From positions 2,784,501 through 2,848,500 of the forward strand of contig NZ_CP012154.1 in assembly GCF_001187785.1 (NCBI RefSeq): a stretch of 64,000 nt of DNA. The letters run 5' to 3'. This DNA comes from Wenzhouxiangella marina. Lineage in GTDB: Bacteria > Pseudomonadota > Gammaproteobacteria > Xanthomonadales > Wenzhouxiangellaceae. Below are positions 40,124 to 48,854 of this stretch, piece by piece (the first letter of the stretch is position 1; every line of letters starts with the position of its first letter). Position numbers and translations under genes: made by a program. The notes beneath the pieces were generated by a model. The model searched no databases. It saw only the letters and a list, made by a program, of their open reading frames with translations, and was not told the origin of the DNA.

Positions 40124-41962
40124 ATGCCCTTCCTGCTGCTCGAGCGCGCCCGCTTCGCTGAAGGTCCGAACGAATCGTCGTGGACATCATCGCTGGCCCC
40201 GACCCGCATCCCTGCTGACCGCTGGTCCAGAGTCACCTCCGCGGACTGGACCCTGGCAGTCGCCCCACCCGCTCGTTGCCTGCTCTGGCGAGACTCCATC
40301 GCAGCCGCGCCTCCCTCCGAGACACGCCACTCTGAACCACGCTTTCTGATTGCCTTCGATGGCTTCCTGAGCAACGCCGCCTCGCTGAGGGACGGCGTTG
40401 CCGGCCATGCCAGCGGACCCATCGACGAACTCGAACTGATCGCGCGCCTGCTCGAGGCCGGCGGCCCGGCGGCGCTGGACCGGCTCGACGGCAACTATGC
40501 GCTCTGCGTCATCGACCCGGCGGCCAACACCGTCCTCGCCCAGCGCGATCGCCTGGGCGGCCGGGCCCTGTACTGGTCGCAGACCGGCCATCGACGGGCG
40601 CTGGCCACCAACAGCGCCAGCCTGGCGACCCTGAACGGCCGGCCCGCGGCGGAGAACGAAGGGTTTGCCGCCCGCTTCCTGGCCTTCGACTACCAGCGTG
40701 AAACTTCCGAAAGCGCCTTTGCCGGGGTACATGAACTCCTTCCCTGGCAGCGGCTGAGCATGACCAGCGCCGGCGCGGAGCTGAGCGATCGCGACACGAG
40801 GCTGAACCTCGACCTGCCCGACCACTCCGACCGCGAGTGGATCGACCTGTTCCTGAGCCGCTTCCGCTCCAGCGTCGAGGCCAATCTGGGCGGCCATGAT
40901 GATGTTGCCATCATGCTGTCCGGCGGCCTGGATTCCGGTCCCACGGCCGTGCTCGCCCAGGAGCGGCTGACTGGCACGGGGCGGAGCCTCAGACCGGTCA
41001 GCTGGACACTGCCCAGCCACCCGCGGGCCAATGAAGCCCGCTGGATCGAACGGATCTGCCAGCACTTGGAGATACCGCTGAACGCCTTCGAAGGCGACGC
41101 ACTCCAGCCCTTCGACGAGCTGAGTACGGCGGCGATCAGCCCGGACCTGCCCTTCTACAACGCCTTTCGACCGCTGATCCAGCGCTGCTACGAGCTGGCG
41201 GCAGCGCTGGATTGCCGAGTCATCCTGAACGGCAATGCCGGCGACCTGATCTACCCGCCGCGATCCCTGTTGCTGATCGATCAGTGGCGGCGCTTCGGCC
41301 TGTCCGGCGTCGCCCGGAGCCTGAAGGAGATTATTCAGGTGGGCGGACTGCGCGGACTCCTCCGGGATCCGGCCGTCCGCCACCCGATCGGACGGCGACT
41401 TCCCTTCCGAAGGCAGCGCAACGCCACGCCCTGGCTGACGCCCCGGGCGAACAGGCTGCTAGAGGACCGGGAGGGCCTCCAGCCGCCCGGCGTCGATCGG
41501 CATGCCTACCCGGACTACGCGCGCCAACTGCTCGGCCGCAGGATGAGCTTTGGCCGCGCCCAGGAGAACAACTTCGCCCACATGCACGGCATCGAGCGAC
41601 GGGATCCCTTTCACAACCAGCCACTGGTCGAACTGATGCTCCAGATGCCCTTCGATCTGAGTTTCCGCGAGGGCTACGACAAATGGATCATGCGCCAGGC
41701 CATGATCGGGAAGATGCCCGAGGTGCTCCGCAAGAAACCTCGGACCGGACGACTCAACAGCTTCTTCGAGACGGGCTTCAGCAACAATCGATCGAGGATT
41801 CATGGATTCCTGTTCGAATCCAACCGCAGCTGGCAGGCCTACGTCGAACCCGACTACATCGATCGAGCGCTCAGCCGGCAGAAGGCCAGCGCCAGGGAGC
41901 AGATGGTCGTCAACCAATGCATCGGCTACGCCCTGTGGCGCGACTACTGGGAGAAAGCCTGA
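40124..41962 (+). CDS. Lasso cyclase (asparagine-synthetase-like, C protein)
   Basis: A 612-residue asparagine synthetase B homologue. The N-terminal half is the glutaminase-like fold (RFLIAFDGFLSN, DRLDGNYALCVID, LAQRDRLGGRALYW), but the residue after Met is Pro, so the catalytic Cys of true glutaminases is missing. The C-terminal half has the ATP pyrophosphatase loop MLSGGLDSG near residue 265 and the FHNQPLVELMLQMP and KWIMRQAM segments near 495-530. In lasso pathways this protein adenylates the Asp/Glu side chain at position 7-9 and closes the ring on Gly1. It lies between the precursor and B2, as expected. No clear Shine-Dalgarno precedes the ATG. Confidence 0.88.
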   Translation: MPFLLLERARFAEGPNESSWTSSLAPTRIPADRWSRVTSADWTLAVAPPARCLLWRDSIAAAPPSETRHSEPRFLIAFDGFLSNAASLRDGVAGHASGPIDELELIARLLEAGGPAALDRLDGNYALCVIDPAANTVLAQRDRLGGRALYWSQTGHRRALATNSASLATLNGRPAAENEGFAARFLAFDYQRETSESAFAGVHELLPWQRLSMTSAGAELSDRDTRLNLDLPDHSDREWIDLFLSRFRSSVEANLGGHDDVAIMLSGGLDSGPTAVLAQERLTGTGRSLRPVSWTLPSHPRANEARWIERICQHLEIPLNAFEGDALQPFDELSTAAISPDLPFYNAFRPLIQRCYELAAALDCRVILNGNAGDLIYPPRSLLLIDQWRRFGLSGVARSLKEIIQVGGLRGLLRDPAVRHPIGRRLPFRRQRNATPWLTPRANRLLEDREGLQPPGVDRHAYPDYARQLLGRRMSFGRAQENNFAHMHGIERRDPFHNQPLVELMLQMPFDLSFREGYDKWIMRQAMIGKMPEVLRKKPRTGRLNSFFETGFSNNRSRIHGFLFESNRSWQAYVEPDYIDRALSRQKASAREQMVVNQCIGYALWRDYWEKA

Positions 41963-42436
41963 GTGTTGGCTCGCTGGCGCCAGCTGTCGCGGATGGAGCG
42001 CCGCGCGCTCTGGCCAGCGGCCTGGCGCCTGCTGCTGGCCAGGCTGTGTCTACTCGGGGGGATTCGCCGCGCTCAGCGTTGGCTGGGCGACGTAGGAGCG
42101 CTGAAGCTGCCAGAGCAGCTCGGAGAGGAGGACCAGGGCCAGGCGCGCCCGGGCGGAGTGGGCCTGCCGGAGCCTGACATGGTCATCTGGCAGCATCGCG
42201 CCACGGCCCTGAAACGCATCGGCGCTCGCATCCCCGACACCCACTGCCTGGCCCGCGCCCTGGCCCTGCGCTGGTGGATGCGAAGCCAGGGCCTGCCGGC
42301 CGAGATGCGAATCGGCGTGCGCCAGGGCTCGGCAGGGATCGAATCCCACGCCTGGGTCGAACTGGACGGGATCGCGATGGATGAAACGGCCGAGATCGTC
42401 GCCCGCTTCACCACCGTGGACTTCGGGGAAGGATGA
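41963..42436 (+). CDS. Lasso peptide biosynthesis B2 protein (transglutaminase-like leader peptidase)
   Basis: A 157-residue protein that begins with GTG immediately after the cyclase stop codon, so translation is coupled. The C-terminal half carries the transglutaminase-like catalytic set: Cys95 in PDTHCLARALALRWW, His129 in ESHAWVELDG and Asp135. B2 proteins remove the leader so that ring closure can follow. The N-terminal part (ARWRQLSRMERRALWPAAWRL) is the short helical region of the B2 family and is not an RRE domain, so leader recognition must come from another protein. Confidence 0.87.
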   Translation: MLARWRQLSRMERRALWPAAWRLLLARLCLLGGIRRAQRWLGDVGALKLPEQLGEEDQGQARPGGVGLPEPDMVIWQHRATALKRIGARIPDTHCLARALALRWWMRSQGLPAEMRIGVRQGSAGIESHAWVELDGIAMDETAEIVARFTTVDFGEG

Positions 42437-42464
42437 GAGGCCGAAGCGCATCGGCCCGGGAGCT

Positions 42465-43520
42465 TCAGGGCGAGCGCTTGCCCAATCGAGAACGCATCCG
42501 GCGCCAGTAGGCACCGATCAGCGCCACGGGGCGATCGACCCCGTAGCGTTCGCGCATGTGTTGAGCGGGTGGAAAGAAGGTCGAGCGCAGGCGCCGGAGC
42601 TTGCGGCGCGGGCCCGGCTCGCAGGACAAGGAAAACAGGTAGGCGCGCAGCGGATGGCCACTCAAGGCGATCAGGCGCGTCGGGCGCTGGTCGGCGCCCT
42701 CCGCTTCCAGCGAATTCAAGACATCGGAAGGCACGGGCGTGTTCAGCAGCGCCACGGTCTGCCGCAGGACCCCCGCCAGCAGGCCGCTGAGCTGCCGATC
42801 CGCCGCCAGGCGCAGCAGCTCGTTCACCGCAGCTTCATCCAACTGCACCCAGAGCAGGTCGATGTCGAGCAGCCAGCCCAGGGGCCTGGGCTCGTCGTAG
42901 AGGTTGTCGTACCAGTGCATCGCGGCGTTCAGTAGCGCATGGACCGGACACTGACCCTGAACACCCGGCCCCAGGCCGGGCATCTCCACCGACGCCGCCC
43001 ATTGCTCTTCGAAGGACAGACGATCGCGCAGGACGGGATGGTTGCGATTCGCCCAGTGCAGGTCGACGCTCCAGGCACCGGAGGGATGCCTTGCCATCCA
43101 GGGCTCCTGCTCCACCGGCGTGCCACCCGGCACGGACCAGACCGGCCGATAGCCCAGGCTCGTCAGCGCGACGCGGGCCGCGGCAAGCTGGGCGGGGTCG
43201 ACCAGCACATCCAGGTCGGATCGCCAGCGCTGATTCGGTGCCGGGTAACAGCTGTAGGCCAGCAGCGCGCCCTTCAGCGGCAGCATACGAAGGCCGGCCT
43301 CGACCAGGCCATGGAACACCCGACGCTCTTCCTCGATCTGTGCGACCGGCACCACCGGCCGCTCGGCCAGGACGGCCCTTGCCAGCGGCAGCAGGGTGGC
43401 GGGAATCAGCCCACGCTCGGCCAGCAGTTCCGCCGGCCCGAGCAGGCGGTGCCGGATCAGCCACTGGATGCGCTCTGCCGGGCCCGGCAGGGCCGCCAGG
43501 CGTTCGGGCAGGCTCGCCAT
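42465..43520 (-). CDS. Nucleotidyltransferase-family protein (NTP_transf_5-like) of the lasso locus
   Basis: A 351-residue protein with the family core MLPLKGALLAYSCYP followed by RWRSDLDVLVD near residue 105, where the Asp-x-Asp pair should bind metal, and a later VDLHWA segment near 160. Members of this family often accompany lasso and other RiPP clusters (for example with tailoring of the paeninodin type); the exact reaction is not established. The ATG at 43520 follows GAGG by 4 bases; a TTG at 43535 would add five residues. It ends 28 bases from the B2 stop, facing it, and lies 38 bases after the ABC exporter gene. Confidence 0.75.
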   Translation of the reverse strand: MASLPERLAALPGPAERIQWLIRHRLLGPAELLAERGLIPATLLPLARAVLAERPVVPVAQIEEERRVFHGLVEAGLRMLPLKGALLAYSCYPAPNQRWRSDLDVLVDPAQLAAARVALTSLGYRPVWSVPGGTPVEQEPWMARHPSGAWSVDLHWANRNHPVLRDRLSFEEQWAASVEMPGLGPGVQGQCPVHALLNAAMHWYDNLYDEPRPLGWLLDIDLLWVQLDEAAVNELLRLAADRQLSGLLAGVLRQTVALLNTPVPSDVLNSLEAEGADQRPTRLIALSGHPLRAYLFSLSCEPGPRRKLRRLRSTFFPPAQHMRERYGVDRPVALIGAYWRRMRSRLGKRSP

Positions 43521-43558
43521 CAAGCCTCGCGGCAACTCATCGGCTACTCACCGGCAAC

Positions 43559-45388
43559 TCATCGGGCAAGTCGTCGTTCGAACTGTCGAAACACGCTCGC
43601 CTGACGCTCGAAGGCCTGTCGGTAGCGCCCATCGGCCTCGATCAGTTCCGCATGGCTGCCCTGCTCGACGATACGGCCTCGATCGAGCACATGGATGTAA
43701 TCGGTCCGGCAGAGCGTGGACAGGCGGTGACTGATCAGCAGGACCGAGCGCCCCTCGAGGCGCTCGCGAAAGTTCTGGAACAACTCGAATTCGGCCTCCG
43801 GATCCAGCGCGCTGCTCGGCTCGTCCAGGAGCAGAATCCGGCTGGGCCCGAGCAGAGCGCGAGCCAGAGCGATGCGCTGCCATTGCCCGACGCTGATCTC
43901 CTGTCCCGACTGGAAGCTGCGGCCCAGCAGGGTCTCGTAGCCCTTCGGCAGGCGCTGGATGAATTCGTCGGCGCCGGCACGGATCGCGGCCTGTCGGATC
44001 GCGTCATCACGCTCCGGGCCATCGACGTGGCCGAAGCGGATGTTGTTGCTCACGGTGTCGGCATAGCGACCGAAATCCTGGAAGACCACCCCGATGCGGC
44101 GACGGACTTCATCGAGATCGAGTTCCCGCAGGTCGACGCCATCCAGGCTGATCCTGCCGTCCTGCGGGTCGTAGAGCCGGCACAGCAGCTTGACCAGGGT
44201 GCTCTTGCCCGAGCCATTGGCCCCCATCAGGCCGACGATGCGGCCCGGCGGCAACTCCAGGTCGACGCCTTCGAGAACCGCTCGGTCGGAGCCCGGATAA
44301 CGGAAACTCAGTCCCTCGACGCGCAAACGGGGCACCTCCTCCGTCGCCAGCGCGGTCGGCGCCGGCGGGCTGACCAGGCGCGGCCGGTGATCGAGAAACT
44401 CGAACACCCACTTGAGATACAGCTGATCCTCGTAGACGCGACCCAGCTGGCCGATCAAGCCCTGCGCGGCCGTCTGCGCCCGCTGGAAGACCAGCACCAG
44501 CAGCACCAGATCGCCCAGGGTCTGGCGCCCTTCCCTGGCGCCGAAAGCGGTGACGGCCAGGGCCGCGAAGAAGGCCAGCGCCGCCAGCACCGAGATCGAC
44601 AGCTCCAGCAGGCTGCGACGGCGATTGAAGGCCAGGCGCCGCTGCCGTAGACCCCGCATGATGCTCGCGAAGCGCTCCCGCAGGACCGAGCCCAGGCGAT
44701 AGGCCCGCACTTCCCTGGCCGGCAGATCGCTGGTCAACAGCCAGTCCAGGTAGGAGGCCCTGCGCTCCGCCTCGGCCTGGGTGGCCGCCCAGGCGTGCAC
44801 GCGCCGGGCGAAGACCAGGCGTACGGTCAGTGCCGGCAGCAGAGCCGCGAGCAGCAAGGCCAACAGCCAGACATTGATGGTGAAGATCAGGCTGGCCAGG
44901 CCGACCATCAGGCCCAGACTGCCCAGGGCCAGCAGCAGATTGCCGGTGATCTGGGCGGGCCGCTGCACGCCGGCGCGGCGCGCGCGCTGCAGGGAATCGA
45001 AATAGGCCGGGCTCTCGAAGAAGGCCAGGTCGGCACGGATGGCCTGGGCCTGGATACGATCCTGCAGGTGCTCGGCGACGACCGACGACTGGGCCTCGCG
45101 GGCCAGCCCGGCCAGGGTACGGAACACCAGCAGGGACAGGAGGGCCGCGGCGATCACCGCCAGCGATCGCACCAGGCTGGCGACCGAAGCGGCCTGCTCC
45201 AGCAGGACATCGCCCCCCGTCCAGGTATCGACCAGGCTCTTGACCAGCACCAGCACCGCCAGACCGGCCAGGATCTCGAGCAGCATCAGGCCGCTGGACA
45301 GCATCGACCAGGCAGGCGACGCCGTCCAGACCAGGCGCATGGCTCGCCGCAGCGTGGCCCAGGGTGACCTGGCGCGATCGGAGGTCAT
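43559..45388 (-). CDS. ABC exporter (fused permease-ATPase), probable lasso peptide exporter
   Basis: A 609-residue type I exporter half-transporter. Six membrane helices lie in residues about 20-320, and the ATPase follows with Walker A GANGSGKST near residue 383, Q-loop VVFQDFG, signature ISVGQWQRIALAR, Walker B ILLLDEPSSALD and H-loop LISHR. The signature SVGQ (instead of SGGQ) is the form often seen in RiPP exporters. No N-terminal C39 peptidase domain is present, which fits leader removal by B2. Its start overlaps the ydcF-like gene as ATGA. Export of the mature peptide and self-protection are inferred from context. Confidence 0.85.
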   Translation of the reverse strand: MTSDRARSPWATLRRAMRLVWTASPAWSMLSSGLMLLEILAGLAVLVLVKSLVDTWTGGDVLLEQAASVASLVRSLAVIAAALLSLLVFRTLAGLAREAQSSVVAEHLQDRIQAQAIRADLAFFESPAYFDSLQRARRAGVQRPAQITGNLLLALGSLGLMVGLASLIFTINVWLLALLLAALLPALTVRLVFARRVHAWAATQAEAERRASYLDWLLTSDLPAREVRAYRLGSVLRERFASIMRGLRQRRLAFNRRRSLLELSISVLAALAFFAALAVTAFGAREGRQTLGDLVLLVLVFQRAQTAAQGLIGQLGRVYEDQLYLKWVFEFLDHRPRLVSPPAPTALATEEVPRLRVEGLSFRYPGSDRAVLEGVDLELPPGRIVGLMGANGSGKSTLVKLLCRLYDPQDGRISLDGVDLRELDLDEVRRRIGVVFQDFGRYADTVSNNIRFGHVDGPERDDAIRQAAIRAGADEFIQRLPKGYETLLGRSFQSGQEISVGQWQRIALARALLGPSRILLLDEPSSALDPEAEFELFQNFRERLEGRSVLLISHRLSTLCRTDYIHVLDRGRIVEQGSHAELIEADGRYRQAFERQASVFRQFERRLAR

Positions 45389-46146
45389 GCCCAGCCCTTC
45401 AGCCGGTAGTACCAGAGGCCGACGATTTCGTGGATCAAACGCGTGCTGTCCCGCAGCGAATTCGCATTGGGCAGCAGGTTGCGGGTCCAGGAACCCGTGG
45501 TCTCGCCCCAGTGGTAATCGGTCGCCGCGGGCACCGGATCGAGCCCGGCCGAACGAAACGCGGCCAGGGAACGCCGCATGTGCAGGGCCGAGGTCACCAG
45601 AATGAGCTCATCCCACCCCCGGACACGGGCCAGCGCGGCGACATTGATGGCGTTCTCATGGGTGGTCGAGGATTCGCTTTCCAGCACGATGGCCTCGTTC
45701 GGCACGCCCAGAGCAAGCAGATAGGCTCGACCGGCCTCCGCCTCGCTGGTCTGGCCCTGGCGATCCGGCGAATGGCCGCCGGCCACGACGATCAGCGGCG
45801 CCCGGCCCGCCTGGTACAGACGCGCCGCATGCCAGTAGCGATCCACCGCGACATTGCCGTCGGGATAGACCCAGCCCTGGCGATGGAACAGTCCGCCGCC
45901 CAGGACCACGATGGCCTGAGCCGGCTCGACGACCTCGGCCGCCTGCGGCGGATAGGCGGCCTCGAAGCGCTCGATCGCCCAGTCGGAAAACAGGGGCATG
46001 GACCAGATCGTCAGCCAGGCCAGGCCTGCCGCCATGCAGATCGCGCCCCAGGCGCGCCGCCGCAGAAAAAGCAGCAGCAGGCCCAGAAGCAGTGCCGCGA
46101 AGAAGGTGCCCAGCGGATAGATCAGAAAATCCAGCAGTTCGGCCAA
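45385..46146 (-). CDS. YdcF/ElyC-family membrane protein (DUF218)
   Basis: A 253-residue protein with two N-terminal membrane segments (LIYPLGTFFAALLLGLLLLFL, then AWGAICMAAGLAWLTIW) and a DUF218 domain: AIVVLGGGL near residue 80, VVAGGHSPDR near 120, ESSTTHENA near 158 and VTSALHMRRS near 183. E. coli ElyC affects peptidoglycan and enterobacterial common antigen lipid carrier use. The start is a TTG at 46146; no better start precedes the first membrane segment. It is the first gene of the three-gene minus-strand unit with the exporter and the nucleotidyltransferase. Confidence 0.85.
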   Translation of the reverse strand: MAELLDFLIYPLGTFFAALLLGLLLLFLRRRAWGAICMAAGLAWLTIWSMPLFSDWAIERFEAAYPPQAAEVVEPAQAIVVLGGGLFHRQGWVYPDGNVAVDRYWHAARLYQAGRAPLIVVAGGHSPDRQGQTSEAEAGRAYLLALGVPNEAIVLESESSTTHENAINVAALARVRGWDELILVTSALHMRRSLAAFRSAGLDPVPAATDYHWGETTGSWTRNLLPNANSLRDSTRLIHEIVGLWYYRLKGWA

Positions 46147-46527
46147 TTCGTTCTATGGATCGGACAGCGACGCAGCCTGTCCGTCTTCAACAGACTCGAG
46201 TTCAACATTGAAGAGTCTTGCTTCTTCCGGGGGTCTCGTCACTCGCAACAGTTCGATCGACTTCTCATCGAGGTCCGCTGCAAACACGGCGACTCGATCC
46301 GGTTCCCTGCTCGTCATCGCTTTGCCTGATTACGCACGAGACTCAGCCATTCCCTGAAAAGTTCGAACCGCAGATTGCGCAGATGAGCGCAGATTCATCA
46401 AGCAAGGATGCTGAGCGGACAGGAGGAACGTACGGGCGCCATGACGAAGGGTCTCTCTGTCTGCGCAATCTGTGTAATCTGCGGTTGCGCTTTTCGAAGG
46501 CCGAGATTGATACGTGATCAGGTCGCT
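46147..46527. other. Intergenic region with no gene between ydcF-like and legC-like genes
   Basis: 381 bases. The only structure I see is the inverted repeat with tandem GCAGAT motifs (46366-46486). Open frames crossing it run into the neighbouring gene in another frame and look non-coding. Confidence 0.6.
46366..46486. repeat. Inverted repeat with tandem GCAGAT motifs
   Basis: The left arm AACCGCAGATT (46366-46376) matches AATCTGCGGTT (46476-46486) inverted, and CAGATTGCGCAGA (46371-46383) matches TCTGCGCAATCTG (46460-46472) inverted. GCAGAT recurs at 9-10-base spacing within the left arm. The arms are about 75-100 bases apart. It could be a small mobile or REP-like element. Confidence 0.7.
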
Positions 46528-47697
46528 TCATTGAGGTGGCACGCTGGAAGGAATCGTGACCAGGCGCGAAAAGATATCCTCCGTCACCGGCAGATCGCCG
46601 CGAGCGCAGGCCCGATAGAACTCCAGCTTGTGCATGGGCGTCCAGATGGCCCTGGCCATGATGCCCTGGGCGTTCAGGCCCTCGAGGAAGGCATCGCGGG
46701 TCGCTTGGCCGTCGGCGAGAAAGGCGTTGTACCAGTAGTTGGAGCGCGCCTGGGCGGGCTCGCGAAGGAAGCGATAGGGCGTGCCATCGAACCACTCGGC
46801 GTAGCGTTCGGCCAGCGCGCGCTTGCGCTCGACGAAGTCCTCCAGGCGGCTCAGCTGCGCCAGGCCCAGGGCGGCGTTCAGCGCCGGCATGCGGTAGTTG
46901 TAACCGATCTCGTCGTAGCGGTAGTGCCAGGGCTCGTCCTGCTTGGCAAGCGTGGTGAGATGAAGCGCGCGCGCGGCCAGCTCCTCATCATCGGTGACCA
47001 GGGCCCCGCCGGCAGCCGAAGTGACCGTCTTGTTGCCGTTGAAGCTGAACACCCCGATGTCGCCATGCCGGCCCGCATGCCGATCCTGATAACGCGAGCC
47101 CATGGCCTCGGCGGCGTCCTCGACGACCCGCAGGCGCCACTGGCGGCAGACCGCCACGATCTCGTCCATGCGCGGCGGGTGGCCCAGGGTATGCACGGGC
47201 ACACAGGCGCGGATGATGTGGCCGGTAAACCGGTTCCAGCAGCGCCCATCCCCGCGCACTTCCGCGTTGGCCTCCAGCCAGGCCGCCAGGCTGGCCGGCG
47301 ACATGCCAAGGGTGTCTTCATCCACATCCACGAACACCGGGTGGGCCTGGCAGTAGCGGATGGCGTTGCAGGGCGCGATGAAAGCCAGGGACTGGATGAT
47401 GACCTCGTCATTCGGCATGACGCCGGCGACCATCAAAGCGGTGTGCAGGGCCGCGGTCCCGCTGTTGGTGGCCACCGCATGCGGCGCACCGGTCACTGCC
47501 GCCAGCGCCTGCTCGAAGGCCGACACTGCCTCACCGATCGTGGACACCTGGCCTGAGGCCAGCACCTCGGCGACAGCCTCGGCCTCGAGCGCACCCAGCC
47601 TCGTGTCGTGCAAGGGAATGAAATCGCCTGCCCCGAACTCCGCGCGGACCCGTGCCGCGAGCTCATCGATCAGAGACGACTGGATCGCCGGCTTCAT
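46528..47697 (-). CDS. LegC-type PLP aminotransferase (DegT/DnrJ/EryC1/StrS family)
   Basis: A 389-residue sugar aminotransferase. It opens with FIPLHDTRLGALEAEAV and GQVSTIGEAVSAFE, the LegC-group N-terminus. ATNSGTAALHTAL near residue 78 is the cofactor phosphate loop, EDAAEAMGS near 193 holds the PLP Asp, and FSFNGNKTVTSAAGG near 218 holds the Schiff-base Lys. LegC-like enzymes make UDP-linked 4-amino sugars on the way to bacillosamine or legionaminic-type sugars. No matching dehydratase or legionaminate synthase is in this window, so the exact sugar is open. It is the last gene of the polysaccharide operon. Confidence 0.87.
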   Translation of the reverse strand: MKPAIQSSLIDELAARVRAEFGAGDFIPLHDTRLGALEAEAVAEVLASGQVSTIGEAVSAFEQALAAVTGAPHAVATNSGTAALHTALMVAGVMPNDEVIIQSLAFIAPCNAIRYCQAHPVFVDVDEDTLGMSPASLAAWLEANAEVRGDGRCWNRFTGHIIRACVPVHTLGHPPRMDEIVAVCRQWRLRVVEDAAEAMGSRYQDRHAGRHGDIGVFSFNGNKTVTSAAGGALVTDDEELAARALHLTTLAKQDEPWHYRYDEIGYNYRMPALNAALGLAQLSRLEDFVERKRALAERYAEWFDGTPYRFLREPAQARSNYWYNAFLADGQATRDAFLEGLNAQGIMARAIWTPMHKLEFYRACARGDLPVTEDIFSRLVTIPSSVPPQ

Positions 47698-48854
47698 GGC
47701 CTCGCCGCGCGTTCCGCCAGCACTTCGCGATACAGGGCCAGGGTCGCTTCGTTGACGGTCTCGTCGGAGAATTCCCGAACCACCCGCTCGCGGGCAGCTC
47801 TTCCCATTTGCTGGCGCAAGTGCTCGTCTTCCAGCAGGGTGCGGATCGCATCGGCCAGGGCCCGGCCATCACGGGCGGGCACCACCCGGCCCTGCACACC
47901 GTCGTCGACCACGTCCCGGCAACCGGGCACGTCGGTGGTCACCAGCGGCAGACCACAGGCACCGGCCTCGATCAGGCTACGCGACAGACCCTCGCGATAA
48001 CTGGGCAACACGAACACGTCCAGGGAATTCAGGAAGGACGGCACATCATCCACATGGCCGGTGAACTCGACGTTGGGCAGGCCCCGCCAGCGCGCCAGCG
48101 TGCGCTGATCGATCGCTGCCGGATTGCCCGGGTCCGGGTCGCCGGCAATCAGGAACTCGACTTGTGGAAACTGCTCATGAAGCGCACGAGCGGCCTCGAT
48201 GAATTCCCCGACACCCTTGTCGTGCAGCAGGCGCGCCAGCAGACCGACCCGCAGCCCCGAGCCCGAACGAGCACGTGAGGCCGGCGCAAAACGATCGACG
48301 TCCACACCCGAGCCGGGAATCAGGCGCACCCGCGCCGGGTCCAGCTTGAACTGCTCGAGCATCGTGGCCTGGTCGGTGGGGTTCTGGACGACGGTCCAGG
48401 CGTCCTTGGAATTCAGCGCCCTTCGGATCAACGGACGCAGTCCGAGGCGCAGCAGGCGATGCTTGAACGACTGCCCGGTAAAGGCATAGCCCATGCCCGT
48501 GACCGCGTTGATTCGGACGCAGTCCCTGCCCAACGATGCCATCCAGGTCAGCAAAATCGAGGTCAGGGTGAAGGAGTGGATGATGGAAGGCTGGAAGTCA
48601 TCGATCAATCGAGACAGAAAGCGACGGGAGGCCAGGCTTGACCGCAACATTGCCGACTTGCTCTGACGGCGGAAGGGGAGCGGCTGCCAGTCGAAGCCCT
48701 CTTCGAATAACTTCTGGCCGAAGGGACCAGGTGGCGAGACACACGCCAGGGTTCCGAAGTGTTCGCCCGCCGAATCTATCAAGCGCCTTCGAAAGTTGTA
48801 CAGATACCAATCGGTATTGGCGAAAAAAAGCACCTTCAAGTCAGTGAATATCAC
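47694..48854 (-). CDS. Glycosyltransferase family 4
   Basis: A 386-residue GT-B enzyme. The N-terminus KVLFFANTDWYLYNFRRRL is characteristic of the group including PglA/PelF-like GT4 enzymes. The C-terminal domain has GLLARLLHDKGVGEFIEAA near residue 200, then ADPDPG and the E-x7-E nucleotide-sugar motif SYREGLSRSLIEAGA near 300. The start is unclear: GTG 48854 has a GGGGA 7 bases upstream and overlaps the previous gene by 14 bases; TTG 48839 would begin directly with KVLFF. Its 3' end overlaps the aminotransferase start as ATGA. Confidence 0.85.
   Translation of the reverse strand: MIFTDLKVLFFANTDWYLYNFRRRLIDSAGEHFGTLACVSPPGPFGQKLFEEGFDWQPLPFRRQSKSAMLRSSLASRRFLSRLIDDFQPSIIHSFTLTSILLTWMASLGRDCVRINAVTGMGYAFTGQSFKHRLLRLGLRPLIRRALNSKDAWTVVQNPTDQATMLEQFKLDPARVRLIPGSGVDVDRFAPASRARSGSGLRVGLLARLLHDKGVGEFIEAARALHEQFPQVEFLIAGDPDPGNPAAIDQRTLARWRGLPNVEFTGHVDDVPSFLNSLDVFVLPSYREGLSRSLIEAGACGLPLVTTDVPGCRDVVDDGVQGRVVPARDGRALADAIRTLLEDEHLRQQMGRAARERVVREFSDETVNEATLALYREVLAERAARP

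Noticed and set aside
46343-46795. A 150-codon minus-strand frame across the GCAGAT inverted repeat
   Set aside because: It overlaps the aminotransferase gene in another frame and reads through the repeat; no family similarity.
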